Source: Paenibacillus daejeonensis DSM 15491
GTDB lineage: Bacteria > Bacillota > Bacilli > Paenibacillales > Paenibacillaceae
Length of the DNA: 64,000 bases
Direction: 5' to 3'
Assembly: GCF_000378385.1 (NCBI RefSeq)
Contig: NZ_KB899666.1
Coordinates: 124,001-188,000 of the forward strand
Below the pieces are notes generated by a model. It saw only the letters and a program-made list of their open reading frames with translations. It made no database searches and was not told where the DNA came from. The translations under genes and the position numbers were made by a program. Shown in pieces: positions 44,781 through 53,980 of the stretch. The first letter of the stretch is position 1. Each line of letters starts with the position of its first letter.

Positions 44781-46745
44781 TTATCCCCTCGGCTTCAACT
44801 GCTTAATCACCGACATGATCAGCATAATCATCCCTACGCCAAAGCCAGACATCGACAAGGGAGTAAGTAAAAATTGCATGATCTCCCCCTGCACAAAAAA
44901 GCCAGCCAGCATGACGATCATACATATCACTGTGAATAAACCGATGGTCAACGTCCCCATAAAGTCATTCAATAGATGGTTTTCTTCGCGGGCCAAGATG
45001 ATTCGATTGTCTTTCAGTATAGGTAACGCCAGTAATTTGGGGAGGTAATCCTCTAATTGCCCCTTTGCCTTAGTTAGACGTTCCTTGGCTAAGTGCCCTT
45101 TATCGATACGGCTAGCGTACGATTGACTCGCCGCGGATAGGGAGTACCCTTTGTCTACAGAGGACAGGGTCCCGTCCAACGTAATGATGGCTCGGAACGC
45201 ACCGGCAACCGTCGGTTTCAATGAGAGTCCCATCTCCGTAATCAGGGTCATCAGTCGTTTCATCATGACGCTCGTCGGATCATGTGAGAACGATGCTTCA
45301 GCTAAAAGCCTCCCGAGTCGTTGCTCTAAACGGTTCACATCGTGTAACGCCCCATCTTCACAAATGCTTATCAGGCCCTGCGCCATCTGCTTCGTATCCT
45401 TGCTGCCGAAACCGATCAGGAAGCTTAACATACCCTCTCGTTCATCAGCGGATAAATAGCCCACCGAACCAAAGTCAATCAGCGCAACCTCTCCATCCTT
45501 TGTCAGCATGAGGTTCCCAGGATGCGGGTCCGCATGGAAGATGCCAATGATCAGAATCTGATGCAGGAAGGCGTGCATGATCTTTTCAGAAACGTCGGTT
45601 GTCACTTCCTTGGTGAAGCTACTTCCCTCTATAAATTCCATCGTCAGAATTTGCTTCGTGGAGTACTCCGAGTAGACCCTCGGTACGCGTAGAGGGATAT
45701 CGTGTTCTTGGAAGGCTTGTCGCAGCAGGTTGGTATTCAGGGCTTCAATATCAAAGTCCGTTTCCTCGATCAGATTCTGTTTGAAGCCTTGGGCCAGTTG
45801 GATTAAGCCAAGTTGTTTGATTTTGGTAGAGCGTTCGGATAACCAGGACACGAATTGAATCAGGAGATCCAAGTCCACGGTCATCTTTTGCTTAACATCC
45901 GGCCTCAAAATCTTAACAACCACTTTCTCTCCCGTCGATTTCAGCTTCGCCAGATGAACCTGACCGATCGAAGCCGCCGCGATAGGTTTCATTTCGAAGG
46001 CTTCATACGTCTCATCCAAGTTGCCAATTTTGCTGGCAATGATGCTCTTCAGCTCATCCTGACTGAGCGGTTTCACTTGGTCATGCAGACTGGAGAACGC
46101 TTCGATGTAGTTCGCGGGCAGCATATCTTTTTTGGTCGATAACACCTGGGCGAACTTAACAAACACGCCTCCCATGGTCTCCAGCACCCCAGCAATCGCA
46201 TAAGGCAGCTTGGCATGATCCTGCTGAATCAAATGATTCACCCCTTTGCGCGACACAATCCAGAACAACCGAAGCATGCGACGATACCCTCGAATTTTAT
46301 CCATGATGTACACAACGGGATTAGCGGCTTGCAGGATTTTGAAATTCAATACACAAAGCAGCATGTAGGCATAACAAGCAATAAAGATGATTAATAACGG
46401 GTAGTAAATAAACATTACTCGAATAATCTCAGAGTCCGAGGGTGTAGTGATTTGATTAAAATATGTAAAGGACAGGACAAGTGTCACGATGGACGTGCTA
46501 AAGAGCACCGCAACAAGCAGCTTCAGCTGTTCGTTCCTGAAGGTCTGAATGTTGCCGATGATGTAATACAAAACGAAAGCCACCACAATGATGCTGCTCA
46601 AATAGAACTGCTCCAGCACTTCAAGCACCACACTCACCACAAGCGCACTCGCCAGTGATACGAGGACCTTGTACTTTGTGTTGAATAGGAAACCAAGCGT
46701 CAGGAACAAGATAAAAGACACGACTAATGCGATAAAAAAGAACAT
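44781..46745 (-). CDS. UbiB/AarF/ABC1-family atypical kinase, membrane-bound
   Basis: Protein of 654 residues. The N-terminal 130 residues hold about four membrane helices, then the ABC1 kinase core: GGVFVKFAQVLSTKKDMLP (KxGQ-like loop with F in place of G), AAASIGQVHLAKL, VVKILRP, HADPHPGNLML and LIDFGSVG, and two C-terminal membrane helices. Family members act in isoprenoid lipid and quinone metabolism. It is about 100 residues longer than usual because of the N-terminal membrane region. A small membrane-protein gene lies 10 bases upstream in the same operon. Confidence 0.88.
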   Translation of the reverse strand: MFFFIALVVSFILFLTLGFLFNTKYKVLVSLASALVVSVVLEVLEQFYLSSIIVVAFVLYYIIGNIQTFRNEQLKLLVAVLFSTSIVTLVLSFTYFNQITTPSDSEIIRVMFIYYPLLIIFIACYAYMLLCVLNFKILQAANPVVYIMDKIRGYRRMLRLFWIVSRKGVNHLIQQDHAKLPYAIAGVLETMGGVFVKFAQVLSTKKDMLPANYIEAFSSLHDQVKPLSQDELKSIIASKIGNLDETYEAFEMKPIAAASIGQVHLAKLKSTGEKVVVKILRPDVKQKMTVDLDLLIQFVSWLSERSTKIKQLGLIQLAQGFKQNLIEETDFDIEALNTNLLRQAFQEHDIPLRVPRVYSEYSTKQILTMEFIEGSSFTKEVTTDVSEKIMHAFLHQILIIGIFHADPHPGNLMLTKDGEVALIDFGSVGYLSADEREGMLSFLIGFGSKDTKQMAQGLISICEDGALHDVNRLEQRLGRLLAEASFSHDPTSVMMKRLMTLITEMGLSLKPTVAGAFRAIITLDGTLSSVDKGYSLSAASQSYASRIDKGHLAKERLTKAKGQLEDYLPKLLALPILKDNRIILAREENHLLNDFMGTLTIGLFTVICMIVMLAGFFVQGEIMQFLLTPLSMSGFGVGMIMLIMSVIKQLKPRG

Positions 46746-46754
46746 CCCATCCCC

Positions 46755-47150
46755 CTAGTTACGTTGTGACTTTGATCGAAACAAGAACTCGAACAAATAA
46801 TAAGTGAAGCCGCCTGCAACAAATGTTAAGAGAAAAGACAGATTGAAATTCCCGTGAAAGATAAGGGGTACACAGCCTAGAGCAGCTGCAGCCGCTATAT
46901 AGAGTAGCAACTTCAAAACGGATTGTCTCAGGGATGCTGCAGGCGATGCCCCTCCGTCTTGTAAGACTCTTTCCATAACGAGCGATACCGGCAGACCTAT
47001 CCCTAAAAATAGTACAAGCAGTACGAAAAAACCAGCCATGAATTGATACAAAAACGAAAATTGCTGGAACTCATTCTCATGTTGAACTAACGAAAATATC
47101 AAGGATAAGACAATCGCAGAACAAAGGGCGGATAATAGTTTTGCTATCAA
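46755..47150 (-). CDS. Small membrane protein of unknown function
   Basis: Protein of 131 residues with four predicted membrane helices and the basic end RSKSQRN. No family is recognised. It is 10 bases upstream of the UbiB-like kinase gene and probably cotranscribed. Confidence 0.65.
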   Translation of the reverse strand: MIAKLLSALCSAIVLSLIFSLVQHENEFQQFSFLYQFMAGFFVLLVLFLGIGLPVSLVMERVLQDGGASPAASLRQSVLKLLLYIAAAAALGCVPLIFHGNFNLSFLLTFVAGGFTYYLFEFLFRSKSQRN

Positions 47151-47193
47151 AATGATCCCGTCCTTTCACACAAGAAATGCGTCTTCTCCCCCA

Positions 47194-48225
47194 CTACTCC
47201 TCTGCTATGGATCGTAGCCATTCCGCAAATCGCTCTTTCTCTTCAAACTGCGGATAATGAGCAGATTTCTCGAACATCACGAACTCCTTCTTCGGAGCTT
47301 CCAGAACATCGAAATATTCTTTGGCTGCGTGTACTGAAGTCATATAATCATATTGGCCCATGACAAAATAAACAGGCAGATCTAATTTCTTAATAATCCT
47401 TGTTATATTGTTTTGTGACACTTCCTTCAACAAAATGTCCTGCGAGAGCGAAACGCCTTTTATATATCGAATAACATCAAGTAAATTATACTCCGGATTA
47501 AAGAGAAACCCTTGGTAATAATCCATATTATCATCAATTAATCTAGCTGCTCCGCCATACTTTCTCACCATATTTCTTGGCGTCAGGCGCTCCCCATTTT
47601 CGATTGGAGCCCGAAGCTTTTCTAATCGCTCGGCATCTTTTACGTTTCCTGCCAACTTTGCTTGTGCAATAGAATAATTCAAGCTATCCAGCTCGCTTTT
47701 CCCCATATCAGCAACCTGTCCAATACCCACGTAGGCCATAAATTTGTCAGGCGCTTTTTCGGCTGCCTTCATACCAATGTATGTGCCAAAAGAATGGCCG
47801 ATCAGGAATACCTTTTCTTGTCCAAGTTCCTTCGTCACATCATCCGTTAATGCCAACAAGTCCTCTACGAGCAAGTCGGCGGATAAATCCGAATAGTCCT
47901 CCAGAAAGTGATACGACTTCCCGCTTCCACGTTGATCATAGTGTACAATGGTAAAGTGATCTTCCAGTAATTCTTGATATTTACATACATACGGAATTTC
48001 CGAACAACCAGGACCACCATGCACAAAGATTACGATCGGATTCCGTCTGTCCACGCCTCTAATCATTACTTCATGACCCGTGCCATTAATCTCAATCTGT
48101 TTCAAAAGGCTTATGCTGTGATGTCCTTCAATCCGAGGGGTCCAGGTTGGAAACACCAATCCGACTGAAAGAAGCAATACCATTATAAAAACAGTTATTT
48201 TTATCTTCTTATATTTCGTTTTCAA
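47194..48225 (-). CDS. Membrane-anchored or secreted alpha/beta hydrolase
   Basis: Protein of 343 residues. A basic, hydrophobic N-terminus (about 7-27) is an anchor or signal peptide. The hydrolase core has the oxyanion block HGGPGCSE, DQRGSGKS, the nucleophile elbow GHSFGTY, an acid in MGQYDYM and a late histidine in KSAHYPQF. HGGPG and DQRGSGKS are the blocks of the proline-iminopeptidase branch. Substrate not predictable. Confidence 0.87.
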   Translation of the reverse strand: MKTKYKKIKITVFIMVLLLSVGLVFPTWTPRIEGHHSISLLKQIEINGTGHEVMIRGVDRRNPIVIFVHGGPGCSEIPYVCKYQELLEDHFTIVHYDQRGSGKSYHFLEDYSDLSADLLVEDLLALTDDVTKELGQEKVFLIGHSFGTYIGMKAAEKAPDKFMAYVGIGQVADMGKSELDSLNYSIAQAKLAGNVKDAERLEKLRAPIENGERLTPRNMVRKYGGAARLIDDNMDYYQGFLFNPEYNLLDVIRYIKGVSLSQDILLKEVSQNNITRIIKKLDLPVYFVMGQYDYMTSVHAAKEYFDVLEAPKKEFVMFEKSAHYPQFEEKERFAEWLRSIAEE

Positions 48226-48276
48226 TTGACTACTCCATCTTTTGGATTTGTATTTTCATGCGTCGTTATTTTAAGC

Positions 48277-48401
48277 TACCTCCATTTTACCATGGCCTAT
48301 ACCCTAATGCCTCTCCACTAGCTAAAAGAGCCATGCAAAAAACCTCCACCGCGGTGCGGAGAGGTTAGTCGGCCAGCGACAGCTTACGCTATCTGGTTAG
48401 G
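48277..48401. repeat. Intergenic repeat element, copy 1
   Basis: A 125-base stretch shares with 52644-52800 the blocks CATTTTACCATGGCCTATAC, AAAAAACCTCCACCGCGGTG and CGCTATCTG. It includes an intrinsic terminator read leftward (arms AACCTC/GAGGTT with the palindrome CACCGCGGTG inside, then a T6 run) that serves the S-layer protein gene ending at 48415. Nothing else is seen between 48226 and 48414. Confidence 0.7.
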
Positions 48402-48414
48402 CCCGCCTTTATTG

Positions 48415-50871
48415 CTAGTTAATGAACTCTAACACTTGAAGCATCCGCTTCAGCATCACTGTCGCTTCGGCCCGGCTAGCCTTCTCCTTGGGGGAGAAGG
48501 TGGTAGCTGTTTTACCATAGATCACGCCTGCGCTCACAGATTGAGCAACGGCTTCTTTCGCCCAGTCGCTTATTGATGGACTGTCTGTGAATACGGACAA
48601 GCCTTCGGCATTAGCAGTTGGCTGCTGGTCGGCGAAGCGCATGGCACGAATGATCATCACCGCCATCTGCTCACGGGTAATGTTGGCACTTGGTCCAAAG
48701 GTACCCTCTTCAAGGCCCTCGACCAATCCCGCCTTAGCAGCTGCATTGACTGCGCCTGCGAACCAATCCGTCGATTGGACATCCGAGAATCTGGACGTGT
48801 GGTCCTCAGAGAGCCCCATGGCTCGTACTAAGAGCGTTGCAAACTCAGCGCGGGTTATCTCATGTTCAGGTTCAAAGCGATCGTCTGACATTCCTTTGAC
48901 CACAAGTTTGGAAGCAAGCAATTCTACCTCTGCTTTGGCCCAGTGTCCCTTCAAATCTTCGAAGGTTTTCGAATATTGAATTACGGTGTAAATACTGTTG
49001 CCCGTTCGCTTAAGAGTCGCTATCGTTGCCCCATCTCTGCCACTCTGGAAGGTAGACGGAACGAACGAGAATGTCCCAAGCGTCGGATTGTATAAGACAC
49101 CCGTAGCGGAGCTGGTGATTTCTTTAGTAAGTGGAATTTCCCTAGATACATACACGTCTCCAAAATCATCTACCGGTGATGTAATGCCGTTTGATTCTGC
49201 TGTTACATGAAAGTCTACCACTTCAGAAATGGGTTGCAGTCCCGATTGATTCGCTGCACGCTCAATAGCTGTAAGAGACGATCCGCTCACCTTATCAATC
49301 GTAACATTGACGTTCACATCTTCCACTTCCGCTCCTAATTTCTCTGCCATGGCCGGAAGATCGAGAGCTTTTACAGGAAGATCATAAGTCACGTTATCCA
49401 CTCGTGCCGAAACTAATGCAGAAGGAACTTGAGCTTGTAGTTCTGCAATCATTCCAGCGCCAAGCAGGATATTCGTTATCTCCCCATTACCAGGTACGTC
49501 AATGATAATTGTTGGTGTACCTGAAGTGGACTTAAGCAAATCTATGGCTTTTTGCAAAACAGCCGGGTCGACGGTAGTCGTTGAAACGGTTCTGCCATCC
49601 TCGGTCTTCTCGATCGTAGAAGCAACCCTTAAGATGACCGTACGATTCTCTCCATCCGATGATCCGGATAAATTATCTTCTGTTAGGATTGGTGCTGTTA
49701 TGGGCGATGTCGGTATAATGACTCCTGTCACGGGTGAAATTGGCACAACAACAATTGCGGTTGGTTGCGCACTACCCTCGTTGGAATGGGCGCTTTCCAA
49801 TCCCTTATTCATCGCAGTCACGACATAATAGTAAGTCGTTCCGTTGACTGCTGTTGTATCTTGGTAGCTCGCTTCGGTCACATTGGCCGCTATTGTCGCA
49901 TACGAACCACCTGAAGTTGTGCTGCGCTTCACTTGATAAGTGTACCCCTCACCCGGTGCCGCGTTCCAGACAAGATTCACTTGTCCATCGCCTGCTGTTG
50001 CCGTTAGGCTTGTAGGTGGAGCTGGAGCAGTCGTGAACGTATACGTATACTCACTCGAAGACGCCATCGAATGACTTGCAATCAGCGAGAAAGCATATTC
50101 TGTATTCGGCGATAGACCTGTAAGCTCATAGGAAACAGCAGTCACGCGCTCTTCAAAATCCTCACCATCGGATAAAAGGTATTCCGTGGCCGCAGGGATT
50201 TCATTCCACACTAACGTTGCAGTCGTAGCTGTTACATCCACTGCTCTCAGGTTCACTTCCGCAGCATCAGGCCATGAGCTGCCCGTTGTTGTGAATTCAA
50301 TTTCAGCAGCAGTAGAGTACTGGAGACCATTGGATGCGTACACCTTTACCTCATAGGTCGTATTCTCTGTTAGATCACTAAGGGTATAAGGACTCTGGTC
50401 CACACCTCCTGCAAATTCGCCATTCACTTCCACCTCATATCTGGTCGCAAACGGATTAGGGTCCCAATGGATTTCCGCACTATTGGTCGCAACATTCAGA
50501 ACCCTTACATTAGCCGGAGCTGCAAAAACTAATGGAGCCGTAGTAAATTCATGCTTAAGCTCGAACGTCTCACCAGCGGCATCCCGGTAATACAGCGTCA
50601 TTTCTTGCACCATGTTAGGCTTCAAACCCGTCACCTCATGACGGAACTTATCTGGCGTAAAATCAAAGAGCTGCGTCCCGAATATATGTAAGGAATAACT
50701 TACCGCTCCCTCAATGGGGTCCCATTCCAAAGTCGCTGTCCTATCCGTGATATCGACTGCTTCAAACCTGGGCACGTCCTCACCGGATGCTGTTGCATGC
50801 CAATCCATTGACGAGAAAATCACACTACATACTAACGTGAAAATCAAAAGACTAGAAATGATTTTTTTCAT
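48415..50871 (-). CDS. S-layer-anchored protein with fibronectin type III domains
   Basis: Protein of 818 residues with a signal peptide (about 1-28). Four fibronectin type III-like units (starting near 32, 125, 215 and 290; ATLEWDP, AEIHWDP, ATLVWNE and VNLVWNA) precede a beta-rich domain (about 400-620) also found near the anchors of Paenibacillus surface proteins, and three S-layer-homology repeats (about 640-815; FEDLKGHWAKAEVELLASK and two more). No enzymatic domain is seen. The start at 50871 has GGGGAGAATAGG upstream; 50898 lacks one. Confidence 0.85.
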   Translation of the reverse strand: MKKIISSLLIFTLVCSVIFSSMDWHATASGEDVPRFEAVDITDRTATLEWDPIEGAVSYSLHIFGTQLFDFTPDKFRHEVTGLKPNMVQEMTLYYRDAAGETFELKHEFTTAPLVFAAPANVRVLNVATNSAEIHWDPNPFATRYEVEVNGEFAGGVDQSPYTLSDLTENTTYEVKVYASNGLQYSTAAEIEFTTTGSSWPDAAEVNLRAVDVTATTATLVWNEIPAATEYLLSDGEDFEERVTAVSYELTGLSPNTEYAFSLIASHSMASSSEYTYTFTTAPAPPTSLTATAGDGQVNLVWNAAPGEGYTYQVKRSTTSGGSYATIAANVTEASYQDTTAVNGTTYYYVVTAMNKGLESAHSNEGSAQPTAIVVVPISPVTGVIIPTSPITAPILTEDNLSGSSDGENRTVILRVASTIEKTEDGRTVSTTTVDPAVLQKAIDLLKSTSGTPTIIIDVPGNGEITNILLGAGMIAELQAQVPSALVSARVDNVTYDLPVKALDLPAMAEKLGAEVEDVNVNVTIDKVSGSSLTAIERAANQSGLQPISEVVDFHVTAESNGITSPVDDFGDVYVSREIPLTKEITSSATGVLYNPTLGTFSFVPSTFQSGRDGATIATLKRTGNSIYTVIQYSKTFEDLKGHWAKAEVELLASKLVVKGMSDDRFEPEHEITRAEFATLLVRAMGLSEDHTSRFSDVQSTDWFAGAVNAAAKAGLVEGLEEGTFGPSANITREQMAVMIIRAMRFADQQPTANAEGLSVFTDSPSISDWAKEAVAQSVSAGVIYGKTATTFSPKEKASRAEATVMLKRMLQVLEFIN

Positions 50872-50998
50872 GCCTATTCTCCCCATGATGTTTTTCAATC
50901 ATCTTAACATCATAGATTAGGCCCGATTTGGAATGTAAAGAAAACTTTAGATTGGGCGATTGAAACTTTCGCTTTGGCTCCAATGAATAAGCTATGCG

Positions 50999-51541
50999 CT
51001 AATCTTTTCTATAAATCATGATCACATCTACGCTTTTAGCATGAGCCAGGTCATCAAAAGTAATGTTTTGTATATTCTCTTTCTTTCCAGAAGGGAAATT
51101 CACTATCAGTCCATCTACTTGAGCGATTTTTTTATTATCTTCTCCATAGAAATTCAATATGTAAGATCCGGTATGGACTTTCTTATTCCAGGCGTTCTCA
51201 ATTTCAAAGAACACATCCCATCCATATTGAGCCTTTCTAGTTCTTATATTTCGAAAAATGAAGTCCCGATCCTCGGCAATATCTCTTATATAATTGATTT
51301 TCACGCCGTCTTTACTTGATATCGTGATCGTTTTATTATTTTCATTCCAAGCAACATCAGAATTGAGCATTTCAGAAACAGATCTTAATGGTACATATGT
51401 GGTTCCTTCGATAATCTTACTTGGACTAGATGATTTCACACCGTTAATAATAATAGAAACTTCTGACGAAGCATAAGCTCCAATGACGAAGGAACATGCC
51501 ATAAAGCCAGTTACAAGTGGAACGAGATATCTCTTTTTCAT
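50999..51541 (-). CDS. Secreted stalk-domain (copper-amine-oxidase N-terminal-like) protein
   Basis: Protein of 180 residues: signal peptide (about 1-24, ending AYA/SSE), one stalk unit (about 28-75; GTTYVPLRSVSEMLNSDVAW, NKTITI), then a beta domain of about 100 residues (DVFFEIENAWNKKVHTGSY...). Related in its stalk unit to the protein encoded at 5690-6739. Function unknown. Confidence 0.8.
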   Translation of the reverse strand: MKKRYLVPLVTGFMACSFVIGAYASSEVSIIINGVKSSSPSKIIEGTTYVPLRSVSEMLNSDVAWNENNKTITISSKDGVKINYIRDIAEDRDFIFRNIRTRKAQYGWDVFFEIENAWNKKVHTGSYILNFYGEDNKKIAQVDGLIVNFPSGKKENIQNITFDDLAHAKSVDVIMIYRKD

Positions 51542-51615
51542 GATTTAAGCTCCTCTGTTTCTACACAATAATTTCAGCTAACATTCGTGCATTTGGACAT
51601 CTTCCAATTGTCACC

Positions 51616-52308
51616 TTACACTTCCCCAGTCAGCCGCTCCCGCGTGTCCGTCTCTATTCCTGCCAGACGTTTTTGGAACGTCGCTCTCCAATTCGAAGAC
51701 AACTCCTGTACAGCTAGAATCTGATTCATGCCCTCGGTGTTCTCCTTGTCCTGGTGCATGATCCGGTTGGCAAAGGCAATCGTGATCTGCTGCGGATGCC
51801 GTTGTACGAGTGAAAGGCCGTCATTTCTGGAGACCATCCCTTCTCTCAGCACCCGGAAGTAAAAGCCCGTGTAGCCCGTCTGTTGAACCTTCAAGAGCAT
51901 ATCCGGCACCCCGTGTCTGAGGGTCAGCTTGTAGCAGGGCTGTCTCGGCTGGCTCACTTGAACCACGGCTTGTCCCCACTCAAAAATATCCCCAATACAC
52001 ACCTCCGTCTCCACCAAGCCTTGGGTTGTCAGATTCTCCCCGAAGGCTCCGTACACTAACGGTTGGGCCAGCTCCTTTTCCCAGAAGGGATAGTGCTCGT
52101 AAGGATAAACGCAGACGGCCTTCTCCCGTCCCCCATGATGCGCGAGATCGCCCTGCCCATCTCCATCCAAGTTGATATAAGACAAAAACAAAGCTTCGTC
52201 TGTAGGGGTTTTGAATATCCCTGTCGGCACCTCTTTCTTCTGAAATGGGACCACTTTGGGCATACCCACATTTAAGGATACGATAGGTATCACGCTCACT
52301 GAAATCAC
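51616..52308 (-). CDS. MOSC-domain protein (YiiM-like)
   Basis: Protein of 230 residues. The MOSC core shows DLAHHGGREKAVCVYP, GAFGENLTTQGL and a cysteine in QPRQPCYKL, the position that receives sulfur or binds the cofactor in molybdenum-cofactor sulfurase-type domains. The C-terminal helical region is that of YiiM proteins, which reduce N-hydroxylated purines. It is 13 bases downstream of the small 92-residue gene. Confidence 0.87.
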   Translation of the reverse strand: MISVSVIPIVSLNVGMPKVVPFQKKEVPTGIFKTPTDEALFLSYINLDGDGQGDLAHHGGREKAVCVYPYEHYPFWEKELAQPLVYGAFGENLTTQGLVETEVCIGDIFEWGQAVVQVSQPRQPCYKLTLRHGVPDMLLKVQQTGYTGFYFRVLREGMVSRNDGLSLVQRHPQQITIAFANRIMHQDKENTEGMNQILAVQELSSNWRATFQKRLAGIETDTRERLTGEV

Positions 52309-52321
52309 CTCGCGCTAGAAT

Positions 52322-52600
52322 TTACACTTGCTCTCCCTCTTCATATGTAAAATACAACCGCCAGTGATCTGTTGCCTCCTCCGCACGGAGGGTTCGTTGC
52401 TGGTTGTCTTCAGACTCATAATAGTCCGCAAACAGCGAGACGATGTCCGCCATGTCGCAATCATCACAAATATTCGGCTCCGCAAAATACGCTGGCAAGT
52501 CCGGATCCAATGTCCGTAATGCCTCCTCAACGGTGGCATACAAGTTCACCATTTCGGGTTCGGTTGTTGGTTTGTTTATGTGAATGACCTTCGTTTGCAT
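52322..52600 (-). CDS. Small acidic protein of unknown function
   Basis: Protein of 92 residues, strongly acidic, with a CDDCD cluster near residue 45 that could bind a metal. No family recognised. The start at 52600 has AGGAGG nine bases upstream; 52639 has none. Cotranscribed with the MOSC gene (13-base gap). Confidence 0.6.
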   Translation of the reverse strand: MQTKVIHINKPTTEPEMVNLYATVEEALRTLDPDLPAYFAEPNICDDCDMADIVSLFADYYESEDNQQRTLRAEEATDHWRLYFTYEEGEQV

Positions 52601-52643
52601 TGCAGGACGCCTCCTGTCCTCGTGAATGGCTGATGACAATGAG

Positions 52644-52800
52644 TTACCTTCATTTTACCATGGCCTATACAGTGGGAGGGGACAACATTTCAATGATAAT
52701 TCCTAATACCTATCCAGTACAAAAAAGGCATACAAAAAAACCTCCACCGCGGTGCGCAGAGGTTAATAGGCAAGAGGCGGCTTTCCGCTATCTGAGTAGG
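52644..52800. repeat. Intergenic repeat element, copy 2
   Basis: Second copy of the element at 48277-48401, longer because of about 30 extra bases near 52670. It carries the same leftward terminator (arms at 52739-52744 and 52759-52764). The terminator overlaps the stop codon of the gene ending at 52763, so the element has become part of that gene's last codons (SPPYSDSGKPPLAY). Confidence 0.7.
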
Positions 52801-53326
52801 GAGGGCTGAACGAATCGCGCTGATCGTCCTCCGCGGCTTGAGGACTCGGGTGCAGCATGCTCCTCGCCAGCTCCATCCCATCCTGGATCCCCTGCAGATA
52901 CAACCGCTTCTGAACAGCAGCCTCTAATTGGTAGTGCTTCTCCTCCCAAGCCGTATAGGCTACGGAGCCTCCCTTATCCGAGAGTTCGGCATACAAAGCT
53001 TCGAAAGCTGCTTCTTCCTCAGCTCGCAAGTGGCTTAGCGAATCATCCAACTCCGCTTGAGCAACAACATCCACCAGCCGATGCTGGATGGCTTGCTGGA
53101 ACCATGCTGGGATACCGATGGTCCTCTCCCCCTTTTCTAGGTTATAACGATCCGGCTGTTCATTCAACTTCATGCGGTCATGAAGCGCCGTCCAGGCATC
53201 CACCTTACGGCTCTGTGCCTGTACCTCTGGACACTTAGCCAGCGGCACACCCCGAGCCAGTGTCTGCATCCCCAGCTCATTCAGCCTTTGTCGCTCCCGC
53301 TCTACTATTCTCCGTATACGATGCAT
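52763..53326 (-). CDS. Helical protein of unknown function, Spo0E-like N-terminus
   Basis: Protein of 187 residues, predicted helical throughout. Residues about 6-46 (ERERQRLNELG, then SRKVDAW) have the spacing and the SxxxD signature of Spo0E-like Asp-phosphatases, which dephosphorylate Spo0A~P; but the family is normally only 50-90 residues long. The rest (AELDDSLSHLRAEEEAAFEA..., LYLQGIQDGMELARSM) is a second helical unit. The assignment is tentative. Its last codons lie inside the repeat copy 2. Confidence 0.5.
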   Translation of the reverse strand: MHRIRRIVERERQRLNELGMQTLARGVPLAKCPEVQAQSRKVDAWTALHDRMKLNEQPDRYNLEKGERTIGIPAWFQQAIQHRLVDVVAQAELDDSLSHLRAEEEAAFEALYAELSDKGGSVAYTAWEEKHYQLEAAVQKRLYLQGIQDGMELARSMLHPSPQAAEDDQRDSFSPPYSDSGKPPLAY

Positions 53327-53473
53327 GAATCCACTCCTTTGTTTGGGGTGTAGGGATTGTGTTGGATGTCTATACTGAGTAGTAAATAGTAAATTTATAA
53401 CTTTTTGTTGAATACTTTATCTGTCTTGATTAGTATATCAAATTGATAATGGACTTAAAAGGAGTAAATTTCC

Positions 53474-53737
53474 TTGAGCGAACCGTCCATCTCACTTAAA
53501 CAGGTAATCGGCAAAACCGTTAAAGCCTTACGTATAAAAAAGGGGCTAAGTCAAGAAGACCTCGCCCATGAATGCAATGTAGACCGCTCCTATATCTCCA
53601 TGATTGAAGTTGGCCGCAACGAGCCATCGGTCACTAAAATATTTGATTTGTGCCAGGGATTGCAGATCAAGCCATCTGACTTTATGAAGTTGGTTGAGGT
53701 TGAATATGAAGAACTGAGAAAAGACGAAACCCAATAA
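53474..53737 (+). CDS. XRE-family helix-turn-helix regulator
   Basis: Protein of 87 residues, one HTH_3 domain (about 12-68; KGLSQEDLAHECNVDRSYIS, RNEPSVTKIFDLCQG). It starts at TTG, ten bases after AAAGGAG. Alone, with its own terminator, and no obvious partner; it is divergent from the gene 52763-53326. Confidence 0.85.
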   Translation: MSEPSISLKQVIGKTVKALRIKKGLSQEDLAHECNVDRSYISMIEVGRNEPSVTKIFDLCQGLQIKPSDFMKLVEVEYEELRKDETQ

Positions 53738-53738
53738 A

Positions 53739-53775
53739 AGCGAGACGGAAGCATAAATCTTAAGTCTCGTTTTTC
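53739..53775 (+). terminator. Intrinsic terminator after the XRE gene
   Basis: Arms GCGAGAC and GTCTCGT (one G-T pair) followed by a T5 run, right after the stop codon. Confidence 0.75.
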
Positions 53776-53928
53776 AATCGATTTTGTTGCCCTGGAAGTA
53801 AACTCCGTTTTATCCCCGAATATATTTGTTCGACACTTCTAGAACATTCGAGTTTTCTATATGGAATTACTAAATGAACAGGATTAAAATAGAATAAGAT
53901 TATACCTTGTGCGCACCGAGGTGAGAGG

Positions 53929-53952
53929 ATGAAAAAAATGGACGGCTACTAG
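53929..53952 (+). CDS. Seven-residue leader peptide candidate (MKKMDGY)
   Basis: ATG with GAGGTGA 4 bases upstream opens a frame of seven codons; its last codons and the TAG stop lie inside the 5' arm of the hairpin that covers the ribosome site of the next gene. This is the layout of translational attenuators such as those of erm and cat leaders. Confidence 0.45.
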   Translation: MKKMDGY

Positions 53953-53977
53953 CTTCCCGTAAGGAGGTTAGATAGCC
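53944..53977 (+). promoter_or_regulatory. Hairpin covering the ribosome site of the 53981 gene
   Basis: Outer arms GGCTA (53944-53948) and TAGCC (53973-53977); inner arms CTTCC (53953-53957) and GGAGG (53963-53967). The GGAGG is the Shine-Dalgarno site of the downstream gene, so folding would block translation. A ribosome at the leader's stop codon would open the outer stem. Confidence 0.5.
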
Positions 53978-53980
53978 ACT

